43,938 nt of DNA from Amycolatopsis pittospori (GTDB taxonomy: Bacteria > Actinomycetota > Actinomycetes > Mycobacteriales > Pseudonocardiaceae): positions 1 to 43,938 of the forward strand of contig NZ_JACBXD010000068.1 of assembly GCF_013870525.1 (NCBI RefSeq), in the 5' to 3' direction. A program made the translations under genes and the position numbers. The notes beneath the pieces are model-generated. The model had not been told where the DNA came from and did not search any database. It was given only the letters and a program-made list of their open reading frames with translations. Position 1 is the stretch's first letter, and the number at the start of each line of letters is the position of its first letter. Positions 30,705-37,813 of the stretch are shown here, one piece after another.

Positions 30705-32015
30705 ATGAGCGCTGCTCGGATCGTGGTGGTGGGGACCGGATACGTCGGATTGACCACGGGGGCCTGCCTGGCCGGCCTGGGGCATCGAGTCACTTGCGTC
30801 GATGTCGACCAGGCGAAGGTCGCAAGGCTCTCCGCCGGACGCGTGGACATCCTGGAACCGGGTTTGTCCGAGCTGGTGTCGAGGGGGCTGACCAGCGGAA
30901 GACTCGAATTCGTGGTCGGAGCGCGCGACGCGGTTCGCGACGCGGAGGCCGTTTTCCTTTGTGTGCCAACGCCGATGGGGGCGGGCGGGTCGGCGGATCT
31001 GCGGGCCGTCGAAGCCGTGACGACCGAGATCGGTGACGTCATCCCGCCGGGTTGCGCGCTGATCACGAAGTCGACCGTCCCGGTGGGGACGTCGAAGCGC
31101 ATCCAGGCGATGCTCGGCCGCACGGACGTGCCGGTCGTGTCGAACCCCGAGTTCCTGCGCGAGGGCACCGCCGTCGAGGACTTCCTGGGCCCGGACCGGA
31201 TCGTCGTCGGTTCCGACGACGTCGCGGCCGCCCGCTGGGTCGGCGATCTCTACGCCGATCTCGCCGCCCCGGTCGTCGTCGCCGACGCGGCCAGCGCGGA
31301 ACTCGTGAAGTACGCGGCGAACTGCTTCCTCGCGATGAAACTGTCCTATGTGAACTCGATCGCCGAACTGTGCGAACGACTCGGCGCGGACATCGACCTC
31401 GTCACCGAAGGCATGGGCTACGACCGGCGCATCGGCCGCTCGTTCCTCAAACCCGGCCCCGGCTGGGGAGGCTCGTGCCTACCGAAGGACACCAGCGCGC
31501 TGGTCAAGGTCGCGGAGTCCGTGCAGTACGACTTCACCCTGCTGACCTCGGCGATCGAAGAGAACATCGCGCAGCGGGACCGGATCGTCGCGAAGATCGC
31601 CGGCGCCGTCGGCGGCACGCTGGCCGGTTCGCGGATCGGCGTCCTCGGCCTGGCGTTCAAGGCGGGCACGAACGATCTGCGCGACTCGCCGGCCCTCGCG
31701 GTCGCCTCGGTGCTGGGCGCGCTCGGCGCGGACCTGACCGCCTACGACCCGGCCGTCGGCGGTGAGATCCCCGGCATGACCGTGGTCGACGACCCGTACC
31801 AGGTCGCGAAGGCCGCCGACGCCGTCGTCGTGCTGACGGAATGGGACGAGTTCAAACGGCTCGACTGGCACTACATGGCCGAGCAGATGGACGGCGACTC
31901 CGTCGTCGACACCCGCAATCTCCTCGACCCGCAACGGATCCTGGACGCCGGCCTGTCCTGGCAGGGCGTCGGGCGGCCGCGTGCGGCGCTGCGGCGGAAG
32001 GTCGCCGTCTCCTGA
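30705..32015 (+). CDS. ugd: UDP-glucose 6-dehydrogenase
   Basis: 436 residues, family length. Oxidises UDP-glucose to UDP-glucuronate with two NAD. N-terminal Rossmann GTGYVGL (10-16); VPTPMGAGGSADL; STVPVGTS; SNPEFLREGTAVEDF; catalytic Cys258 in GWGGSCLPKD; C-terminal GLAFKAGTNDLRDSPA. All active-site landmarks are present. UDP-glucuronate feeds exopolysaccharide, glycolipid or glycosylated metabolites; no sugar-polymer genes lie directly beside it (a glycosyltransferase is 11 kb away), so the product is not defined. CACCTT seven bases before the ATG resembles a weak leaderless -10 box. It ends 10 bp from a convergent TetR gene. Confidence 0.96.
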   Translation: MSAARIVVVGTGYVGLTTGACLAGLGHRVTCVDVDQAKVARLSAGRVDILEPGLSELVSRGLTSGRLEFVVGARDAVRDAEAVFLCVPTPMGAGGSADLRAVEAVTTEIGDVIPPGCALITKSTVPVGTSKRIQAMLGRTDVPVVSNPEFLREGTAVEDFLGPDRIVVGSDDVAAARWVGDLYADLAAPVVVADAASAELVKYAANCFLAMKLSYVNSIAELCERLGADIDLVTEGMGYDRRIGRSFLKPGPGWGGSCLPKDTSALVKVAESVQYDFTLLTSAIEENIAQRDRIVAKIAGAVGGTLAGSRIGVLGLAFKAGTNDLRDSPALAVASVLGALGADLTAYDPAVGGEIPGMTVVDDPYQVAKAADAVVVLTEWDEFKRLDWHYMAEQMDGDSVVDTRNLLDPQRILDAGLSWQGVGRPRAALRRKVAVS

Positions 32016-32025
32016 CCCACCTGCC

Positions 32026-32604
32026 TCATCGCACCCGGGAGACGAGCGTCATCAGCCCGTCCACGACCTCCTCGGCCGTCGGAGCGTTCTCCGGGTCGAG
32101 CATGTGCTGCAGCATGATTCCCGAGTTCAGTGCCGTGGCCACCGCGCCGATGCGGCGCTCGTCGGCCTCGGTGAGCGTGTCCTCGGCGATCCCCAGAATG
32201 CCCGCCGCCATTCCCCGGCGTCCCTCACGCTGGGCCGCGGCAAGCTGTTTCCGCAGCTCAGGGTGATGCTCGGATTGTACGAACGCCTCGATCGAGGCGA
32301 TCCACAGCTGACGGTTCCGCCCGTAGGAGTCGATCATCGCCCGCCAGGACGCCCGGTACTGCTCGTCGGCCGGGGCGTCGGGGTCGACGGCGCGCCGCAT
32401 CTCCTGCTGGACCTCCACGCCCCAGTCGTCCATCGCCTGGGAGAACGCCGTCAGCAGCAGGGCTTCGCGCGACCCGAAGTGGTAGCCGATCGCCGCGTGA
32501 CTGACCCCGGCCGCCGTCGCGATGTCCCGCACGGTGGTGCGTGACCAGCCCTTTTCCTTGAGGCACTGGATGGCGCCGTTCATCAGGTCCTCGCGATTGC
32601 CCAT
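32026..32604 (-). CDS. TetR-family regulator of the FAD monooxygenase
   Basis: 192 residues. The helix-turn-helix WSRTTVRDIATAAGVSHAAIGYHFGSREALL is close to the N-terminus (about 20-50), and a helical ligand domain follows. The ATG at 32604 is preceded on the minus strand by TAGGAT with seven-base spacing, so it is probably leaderless. It is divergent from an FAD monooxygenase gene, with the palindrome TTGGTTTAACCAA between them, the likely operator. By analogy with other TetR-monooxygenase pairs it senses an aromatic or polyketide-like ligand (inference). Confidence 0.9.
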   Translation of the reverse strand: MGNREDLMNGAIQCLKEKGWSRTTVRDIATAAGVSHAAIGYHFGSREALLLTAFSQAMDDWGVEVQQEMRRAVDPDAPADEQYRASWRAMIDSYGRNRQLWIASIEAFVQSEHHPELRKQLAAAQREGRRGMAAGILGIAEDTLTEADERRIGAVATALNSGIMLQHMLDPENAPTAEEVVDGLMTLVSRVR

Positions 32605-32611
32605 GGCCGGG

Positions 32612-32617
32612 ATCCTA
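32612..32617 (-). promoter_or_regulatory. -10 box TAGGAT, 7 nt before the TetR ATG (leaderless)
   Basis: Read on the minus strand, TAGGAT is followed by seven bases and the ATG at 32604, with no ribosome-binding site. Confidence 0.55.
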
Positions 32618-32636
32618 GACCATGTGGTTTATCCAT

Positions 32637-32649
32637 TTGGTTTAACCAA
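32637..32649. promoter_or_regulatory. Palindromic operator TTGGTTTAACCAA
   Basis: TTGGTT-T-AACCAA is a perfect 13-bp dyad in the 114-bp region between the divergent TetR and FAD monooxygenase genes. A partial copy (GTGGTTTA) lies 13 bp to its left and CTTGACCAAG to its right at 32654-32663. It fits a TetR operator controlling both genes. Confidence 0.6.
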
Positions 32650-32718
32650 GCGGCTTGACCAAGCGTGCAAATCTGCCGTACGGTCGTTCCCATCACCACG
32701 AACCCACTGGGAGCAGCC

Positions 32719-33912
32719 ATGACGACCACAGTTCTGATCTCCGGCGCCGGCATCGCGGGGCCGGCTCTCGCCTACTGGCTGCGGGAGCGCGGCTTCGCGC
32801 CGACCGTCGTCGAGCGCGCCCCGGCCCTGCGCGAAGGCGGCAGCGCGGTCGACTTCCGCGGCGAGCAGATGACCCTGCTGAAGCGCATGGGGATCCTCGA
32901 CGACATCCGCGCGAAGGAGACCGCGATGGGCGCGCAGATCGTCGTCGACGCGCGCGGCAAGAAGGTCGCCTCGATGCCGTCGGTCTTCTTCAGTGGCGAA
33001 GTCGAAATCGAGCGCGGAGACCTGACGCGCATCCTCTACGAGCACTCGAAGGACGGCACCGAGTACGTCTTCGGCGACTGGATCACCGGCCTGGACGAGG
33101 ATCCGGACGGCGTCACCGTCACCTTCGCCCACGGCGAGCCGCGGAGATTCGACCTCGTCGTCGGCGCGGACGGACTCCACTCGGGCGTGCGGCGGCTGAC
33201 CTTCGGCGACGAAGAGCTGTTCCGGACCGACCTCGGCTTCCACACCGCGGGCTTCACCGTGCCCAACCACCTGGGCCTGGACCATCTGGGCCTGATCTGC
33301 AGCATCCCCGGCCGGACGGTGATGGCCGCCAGTGGTCGCGATGGTGCGGTCCTCAACATCGGTCTTCTCTTCGCGTCGGACTCACTGGATGTGCCTCGGC
33401 GTGATGTCGCGGCGCAGAAGAAGGTCGTCGTAGAGCGCTTCGCCGACTTCGGCTGGGAAACCGCGAAGTTGCTCGAAGGACTCAAGGACGCCGACGACCT
33501 GTACTTCGATTCGCTCAGCCAGATCCACCTGGACAAGTGGTCCCAGGGGCGGGTCGTACTGCTCGGCGACGCGGCTTGGTGCGCCGGTCCCGGCGGTTCG
33601 GGAACCGGGCTCGCGATGATGGGCGCGTACGTGCTGGCGGGAGAACTCGCTGCCGCACAGGGAGATCACGAAGTCGCTTTCGCGCGCTACGAGGAGAAAT
33701 TGCGCGGCCCGGTCAAGACTTCGCAGAAGCAGGCGGCCGGGATCGGCACGTTCCTCGTGCCGAAGAAGCAGTTCATGATCGGCTACCGCAACTTCCTGTA
33801 CCGGGTGCTGGGTTCGCGGCCGATGACCAAGGTGTTCACGTGGCTGACTTCGCGCGCGGCCAACGCGGCGACGCTCGAAAACTATGACGCTCCGGTCGCT
33901 ATCCGGAGCTAG
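32719..33912 (+). CDS. FAD-dependent aromatic-ring-type monooxygenase
   Basis: 397 residues. Group A flavoprotein monooxygenase: FAD-binding GAGIAGPALA (9-18) at the N-terminus, the DG motif region VGADGLHSGVRRL, and the GD motif GRVVLLGDAAWCAGPGGSGTGLAM, where GPGGS is present. The protein ends RSRP-like RVLGSRPMTKVF and is the usual length of the TetX/PgaE/salicylate hydroxylase group. It hydroxylates an aromatic or polyketide-like compound using NAD(P)H and O2. ATG has GGGAGC upstream. Divergent from its probable TetR repressor. The substrate is not visible; detoxification or catabolism is inferred. Confidence 0.92.
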   Translation: MTTTVLISGAGIAGPALAYWLRERGFAPTVVERAPALREGGSAVDFRGEQMTLLKRMGILDDIRAKETAMGAQIVVDARGKKVASMPSVFFSGEVEIERGDLTRILYEHSKDGTEYVFGDWITGLDEDPDGVTVTFAHGEPRRFDLVVGADGLHSGVRRLTFGDEELFRTDLGFHTAGFTVPNHLGLDHLGLICSIPGRTVMAASGRDGAVLNIGLLFASDSLDVPRRDVAAQKKVVVERFADFGWETAKLLEGLKDADDLYFDSLSQIHLDKWSQGRVVLLGDAAWCAGPGGSGTGLAMMGAYVLAGELAAAQGDHEVAFARYEEKLRGPVKTSQKQAAGIGTFLVPKKQFMIGYRNFLYRVLGSRPMTKVFTWLTSRAANAATLENYDAPVAIRS

Positions 33913-33915
33913 TTT
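33910..33915 (+). promoter_or_regulatory. -10 box TAGTTT overlapping the monooxygenase stop codon, 6 nt before a GTG
   Basis: TAGTTT includes the TAG stop of the monooxygenase gene and lies six bases before the GTG at 33922. This allows a leaderless transcript of the next gene independent of the TetR-controlled one. Confidence 0.4.
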
Positions 33916-33921
33916 CGGTGG

Positions 33922-34332
33922 GTGAGGGATCTGAAGGAGTTCCGCAAGGCCTGTTACGAGGCGGCTCGGCGAACGCGCGGACAGGTCACCGGGTTCGTTT
34001 CGTACGAGGCGGGACAGAACTTCGACCAGGGCGAGATCGCCTATCGCCATCGAACAGCCTCGGTGATGTGGACGCAGTCGTGGATCGAGGGCGACCGGCG
34101 GGAGATCCTCGGCATCGCTGAATCACCCGTCGGCTGGGGATCGATGACCTTCGTCGACGAGCCGGGACTGCTGGCCGTGCTGGGCGAGCTTCTTCCTGGA
34201 TTCCGGCTGTACACCCGGTCCGAACTCGAGACGCCGATCGACCTCTCGGCGCCGCCCTGGGTGGACGACTACGACGCCAAATATTGGCGGCCGGAGCACC
34301 TGGGTGACTACCTCTTCAACTACTGGGACTGA
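33922..34332 (+). CDS. Unknown protein (136 aa)
   Basis: I do not recognise this protein. It is soluble and mixed alpha/beta: RDLKEFRKACYEAARRTRGQVTGFVSYEAGQNF, a strand-rich middle (YRHRTASVMWTQSWIEGDRREILGIAESP) and an acidic C-terminus rich in Trp and Tyr (PPWVDDYDAKYWRPEHLGDYLFNYWD). No signal peptide, cysteine cluster or catalytic motif. The N-terminal half looks like an actinobacterial small-protein family but I cannot name it. It lies nine bp after the FAD monooxygenase gene and may be read from it, but it has its own -10-like box. It is followed by the gamma-glutamyltransferase gene with another such box. Confidence 0.7.
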   Translation: MRDLKEFRKACYEAARRTRGQVTGFVSYEAGQNFDQGEIAYRHRTASVMWTQSWIEGDRREILGIAESPVGWGSMTFVDEPGLLAVLGELLPGFRLYTRSELETPIDLSAPPWVDDYDAKYWRPEHLGDYLFNYWD

Positions 34333-34351
34333 AAAAGTAGTTAGCAAAGCG

Positions 34352-34357
34352 TAGTAT
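34352..34357 (+). promoter_or_regulatory. -10 box TAGTAT, 7 nt before a GTG (leaderless)
   Basis: TAGTAT is close to TATAAT-type TANNNT and lies seven bases before the GTG at 34365. No ribosome-binding site. It is the strongest -10 box in this set. Confidence 0.6.
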
Positions 34358-34364
34358 CGGCCGG

Positions 34365-36128
34365 GTGTTCACGACCAGGCCGGAACTGGCCGGCACCCAC
34401 GGCATGGTGGCATCGACGCACTGGCTGGCCTCGGCCACCGGGATGGCGGTGCTGGAAGACGGCGGCAACGCCTTCGACGCGGCGGTAGCGGCCGGGTTCG
34501 TCCTGCAGATCGCCGAGCCGCATCTGTGCGGCCCGGCGGGGCAGGTCCCCGGCATCTTCGTCACCGCGAAGGACCGGACGCCGCGAGTGCTCGCAGGTCA
34601 AGGCGTCTCACCCGCGGCCGCGACTCCGGAGCACTTCGCGGACCTCGGGCTCGACCTGATCCCCGGCAGCGGTCTGCTCCCCGCGACCGTCCCGGGAGCG
34701 TGGGACGGCTGGCTGCTGCTCCTGCGGGATCACGGCACGAAGTCGCTCCGCGACGTGCTCGGCTACGCGATTTCCTATGCGCGCAACGGGATTCCGCTGG
34801 TCAGCCGGGTCGGCGACACGATCCGCGCGGTGCGGGACCTGTTCACCGAGCATTGGCCGACATCCGCGGCGCTGTGGCTTCCGGACGGCAAGCCGGCCGA
34901 GGGCCTGCACTGCAACCCGGCGCTCGCGGACACCTGGGAGCGACTGGTCGCCGAGGCCGAGTCGGTCAGCGGGCGTGAAGCGCAGATCGACGCCGGACGT
35001 CGCGCGTGGTCGCAGGGTTTCGTCGCCGAAGCGATCGAGGCGTTCGGCCGTAAGGCGTTCCGCGACGATTCCGGCCGTGACCACGCCGGGCTCCTCACCG
35101 GCGACGACATCGCGAGCTGGGAAGCGACGTACGAAGACGCGCTGCAGGTCGACTTCGGCGACTGGGGCCTGGTGAAGATGGGCGCCTGGACCCAGGGGCC
35201 CGCGCTACTGCAGCAGGCGCGGTTGCTGGACGGCCTGCGCGACGAACTGTCCTATGTGGACGGAATTCCGACGGAACGCACGGTGCACTTGGCCGCCGAA
35301 GCGGCGAAACTCGCGTTCGCCGATCGCGAGGCCTGGTACGGGGATTCTCCCGATGTGCCGATCGAATTGCTGATCTCCCGCGAGTACGCGGATGCTCGTC
35401 GCGCCCTGATCACGGAGGAGGCGTCCGCCGAACTTCGGCCGGGTGGTCCCTCTCCGCGGCTGCCGGCGATCCTCGAGAAGCTCCGCGGCCTCGAATCCGG
35501 TTCCGGCGCGACGGGGGAGCCGACGGTCGGGCCGCTGGGCGAGACGCGGGGTGACACCGTGCACATCGACGTCGTCGACGCGGCCGGGAACATGATCTCC
35601 GTGACGCCGTCGGGTGGCTGGCTGCAGTCGAGTCCGACGATTCCCGAACTCGGCTTCTGCCTCGACTCGCGCGGGCAGATGTTCTGGCTGGAACAGGGTC
35701 TGCCGAATTCGCTGGCGCCGCGGAAACGGCCGCGGATCACGCTTTCGCCTTCGATGGGGCTGCGTGACGGCGAGCCGGTGCTGGCGTTCGGCACGCCCGG
35801 AGGCGACCAGCAGGACCAGTGGCAGCTGTGTTTCTGGCTGGCGCACACGCTCGGCGGGCTGAACCTGCAGGAGTCGATCGATTCCCCCGCCTGGCACACG
35901 ACCGCGTTCCCGAGTTCGTTCTATCCGCGCTCGTGGACGCCGCGGGAACTCGTCGTCGAGTCGCGTCTCGGTCAGTCCACAATGGACACTCTGGCCGCAC
36001 GCGGCCACGCGGTCGTCGACGCCGGACCTTGGTCGCTGGGGCGGCTTTCGGCCGTCTCGCGCTCCGGTGGAGTCCTGCGGGCCGCCGCCAACGCACGTGG
36101 AATGCAGGGCTACGCCGCCGGCCGCTGA
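34365..36128 (+). CDS. ggt: Gamma-glutamyltransferase family protein
   Basis: 587 residues, Ntn-hydrolase of the gamma-glutamyltranspeptidase family. The N-terminal half covers LASATGMAVLEDGGNAFDAAVAAGFVLQIAEPHLCG and PGSGLLPATVPGAWDGW. The chain is expected to self-cleave before T398 (GDTVHIDVVDAAGNMISVTPS), the new N-terminal nucleophile; here TVH replaces the more usual TTH/TSH. No signal peptide, so it is likely cytoplasmic, and the family also includes cephalosporin acylases and non-glutathione members, so glutathione or mycothiol work is not implied. The active-site sequence GGWLQSSPTIPELGF is also slightly unusual. A hairpin closes it downstream. Confidence 0.92.
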   Translation: MFTTRPELAGTHGMVASTHWLASATGMAVLEDGGNAFDAAVAAGFVLQIAEPHLCGPAGQVPGIFVTAKDRTPRVLAGQGVSPAAATPEHFADLGLDLIPGSGLLPATVPGAWDGWLLLLRDHGTKSLRDVLGYAISYARNGIPLVSRVGDTIRAVRDLFTEHWPTSAALWLPDGKPAEGLHCNPALADTWERLVAEAESVSGREAQIDAGRRAWSQGFVAEAIEAFGRKAFRDDSGRDHAGLLTGDDIASWEATYEDALQVDFGDWGLVKMGAWTQGPALLQQARLLDGLRDELSYVDGIPTERTVHLAAEAAKLAFADREAWYGDSPDVPIELLISREYADARRALITEEASAELRPGGPSPRLPAILEKLRGLESGSGATGEPTVGPLGETRGDTVHIDVVDAAGNMISVTPSGGWLQSSPTIPELGFCLDSRGQMFWLEQGLPNSLAPRKRPRITLSPSMGLRDGEPVLAFGTPGGDQQDQWQLCFWLAHTLGGLNLQESIDSPAWHTTAFPSSFYPRSWTPRELVVESRLGQSTMDTLAARGHAVVDAGPWSLGRLSAVSRSGGVLRAAANARGMQGYAAGR

Positions 36129-36148
36129 CCTGCCTGCTGATGCCGACC

Positions 36149-36203
36149 TGCCGTGAAGGCCTCCTTCCCTACCCTCAAGGTAGTGAAGGAGGCCCTCACG
36201 GCA
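36149..36203. terminator. 25-bp-arm inverted repeat after the gamma-glutamyltransferase gene
   Basis: Arms 36149-36173 and 36179-36203 pair with two mismatches around a five-base loop. The left arm contains GAAGG-CCT-CCTTC. It lies between two convergent genes. Member of the nested-palindrome family. Confidence 0.75.
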
Positions 36204-36220
36204 CGGACCCCCAGCCCTGG

Positions 36221-36250
36221 TTGTCCACAACCATCCCCACCTGTGGACAA
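36221..36250. promoter_or_regulatory. Two perfect, inward-facing DnaA boxes
   Basis: TTGTCCACA (36221-36229) and its complement TGTGGACAA (36242-36250) are separated by 12 bp in the convergent gap after the gamma-glutamyltransferase gene. They match the actinobacterial DnaA box exactly. No replication gene is nearby. Confidence 0.5.
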
Positions 36251-36340
36251 CTCGGCTCAGTCCCGCTTCCCTTCCCCCATAAGCGATAGACTGGCTTCGG
36301 GGTCGCCCCCCTGGGAGCGGTGGGGGCTGGGGTGGTGACC

Positions 36341-37249
36341 TTAAGAGCGCGGCTGTTCCCAGAGCCAGAATTCGATGCCCTGGTCGTCCACGCATTCGGC
36401 GCTCAGACCGTAGGGCTGCTGTTCGGGTTCGTCGGCCTGGCCACCATGAGCCCGGACGCGGTCGAGGGCGGCGGCGAGGTCGTCGACGGCGTACATCACC
36501 TTCCAGCCCACTTGCCGTCCCGGGCCGCCCCAGAGTCCGCCTTGCAGGCCGGAACCTTCGATACCCCAACCGTCTTCGACGCGGCCCGGCGAGAACTGCC
36601 AGCCGAGGACGGCGCCGTAGAAGGCCTTCGCGGTTTCGCCGTCCGGGACCTGGAAGGTGAAGTAGCCCGCTTCGCCATGCCGGACCGGCTTCGACCCCGA
36701 AGCACCCGAAGCACCTGAGGTACCCGAAGCGGCGGCCTGAGCGACGAGCCACCGCTGGCCGTACGGGTCCTTGATCGCCCCACTGAGCCCGTGGCCGGTG
36801 TCCGAGACCGGGCGTTCCAGTTCACCGCCCAGTTCCACAGCTCGGCGAGCGGACGCTTGCACGTCCGCCACCTCGACCCGGATCAGCGGTCCACCCGCGG
36901 CGGCCACGACATTGCCCAGTTCGGGGAACTCCTCCGCGAGCATCAGCACGCTGTCCCCGATGGCCAGTTCCGCGTGCCCGACCCGGCCGTCCTCCATCAC
37001 GATCGGTTCGGCCCGCCGCCGCGCCCCGAACACCTCGACGTAGAAGTCGAGGGCGGCGCGCGCGTCGGTGACCACGAGGTACGGGGTCAGCGCGCGCACT
37101 TCGGCGGTCGCGGCGGGTGTTTCGGTGGTCGTCATATCGGCTCCGTTCAGGACGGCGCGACGCAGGTTGTCGCGCAGTTCGGCGGCGAAGAGCGGGTCGG
37201 GATCGACCGGCTGCGAGGGCGCGCGAAGCGCATCGAACGGATCAGGCAT
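36341..37249 (-). CDS. Double VOC-domain protein with an N-terminal sigma-associated tail
   Basis: 302 residues. The first 42 residues (MPDPFDALRAPSQPVDPDPLFAAELRDNLRRA...) are a helical, proline-rich leader unlike a VOC domain. Two vicinal oxygen chelate domains follow: about 50-165 (LTPYLVVTDARAALDFYVEVFG...) and about 185-300 (AGYFTFQVPDGETAKAFYGAVLGWQF...), joined by a Ser/Gly linker. The family includes glyoxalases, dioxygenases and bleomycin-binding proteins, and no reaction can be assigned. ATG overlaps the ECF sigma gene by eight bases, so it is tightly coupled to it. The leader could bind the sigma factor (inference). The ribosome-binding site GGAGGG is present. Confidence 0.9.
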   Translation of the reverse strand: MPDPFDALRAPSQPVDPDPLFAAELRDNLRRAVLNGADMTTTETPAATAEVRALTPYLVVTDARAALDFYVEVFGARRRAEPIVMEDGRVGHAELAIGDSVLMLAEEFPELGNVVAAAGGPLIRVEVADVQASARRAVELGGELERPVSDTGHGLSGAIKDPYGQRWLVAQAAASGTSGASGASGSKPVRHGEAGYFTFQVPDGETAKAFYGAVLGWQFSPGRVEDGWGIEGSGLQGGLWGGPGRQVGWKVMYAVDDLAAALDRVRAHGGQADEPEQQPYGLSAECVDDQGIEFWLWEQPRS

Positions 37250-37760
37250 CGCGACCCTCCTTCTCCTGGTAAGCACGCCGGAACGCGGCACGGGCCCGCA
37301 CGAGCAACGCCTCCGTGGCGTGCAGAGTGCGATCCAGCTGGGCGGCGACCTCCGGTACCGGTAGGCCGTCGACATAGCGAAGCGTCAATGCGGCCTGATG
37401 ATGCGCTCCGAGCGAAGCGAGCACTTCGCGTGCCAAGAGGGCGTCGAGCCGCTCATCCCACGGATCGGTGTACTCCTCCTCGTGGACGAGCCGCAGCCCA
37501 CGTTCCTCACGTTCCTTACGCCGCCAGTGATCGGCGAGCTTGTGCCGGGCGACGCCGATCAGCCACCCGGTGCTCACTGGAGGCGCGGTCTCCTTGCGAC
37601 AGGCCCTCACCGCGCCGAGGAACGTCTCCGACGTCAGCTCCTCGGCGAGGGTGCGATCACCGCACCGGGACAGCAGGTACCCGTAGACCTCCGGCAACGC
37701 CGTGTCGTACAGCGACAACAGCGCGAAGGCCGGGTCCCGATGCACCCGAGGTTCCGTCAC
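37242..37760 (-). CDS. ECF-type RNA polymerase sigma factor
   Basis: 172 residues. Region 2 (LYDTALPEVYGYLLSRCGDRTLAEELTSETFLGAVRACR, about 15-55) and region 4 helix-turn-helix (HHQAALTLRYVDGLPVPEVAAQLDRTLHATEALLVRARAAF) are joined by a linker; region 3 is absent, as in ECF sigmas. GTG at 37760 gives the normal start VTEPRVHRDPAFALLSLYD. It overlaps the VOC gene by eight bases and lies 53 bp after an MFS efflux gene on the same strand. No anti-sigma gene of the zinc type is present; the adjacent VOC protein with its extra N-terminus is the natural regulator candidate (inference). Confidence 0.92.
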   Translation of the reverse strand: MTEPRVHRDPAFALLSLYDTALPEVYGYLLSRCGDRTLAEELTSETFLGAVRACRKETAPPVSTGWLIGVARHKLADHWRRKEREERGLRLVHEEEYTDPWDERLDALLAREVLASLGAHHQAALTLRYVDGLPVPEVAAQLDRTLHATEALLVRARAAFRRAYQEKEGRDA

Positions 37761-37813
37761 AGTCCCATCGTCGCTCGGGGAGTCACTTCTCCGACGGGTG
37801 AAACCGAACTTTC

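Noticed and set aside
34365..36128. Secreted glutathione gamma-glutamyltranspeptidase
   Set aside because: No signal peptide and unusual active-site residues; family-level naming only.
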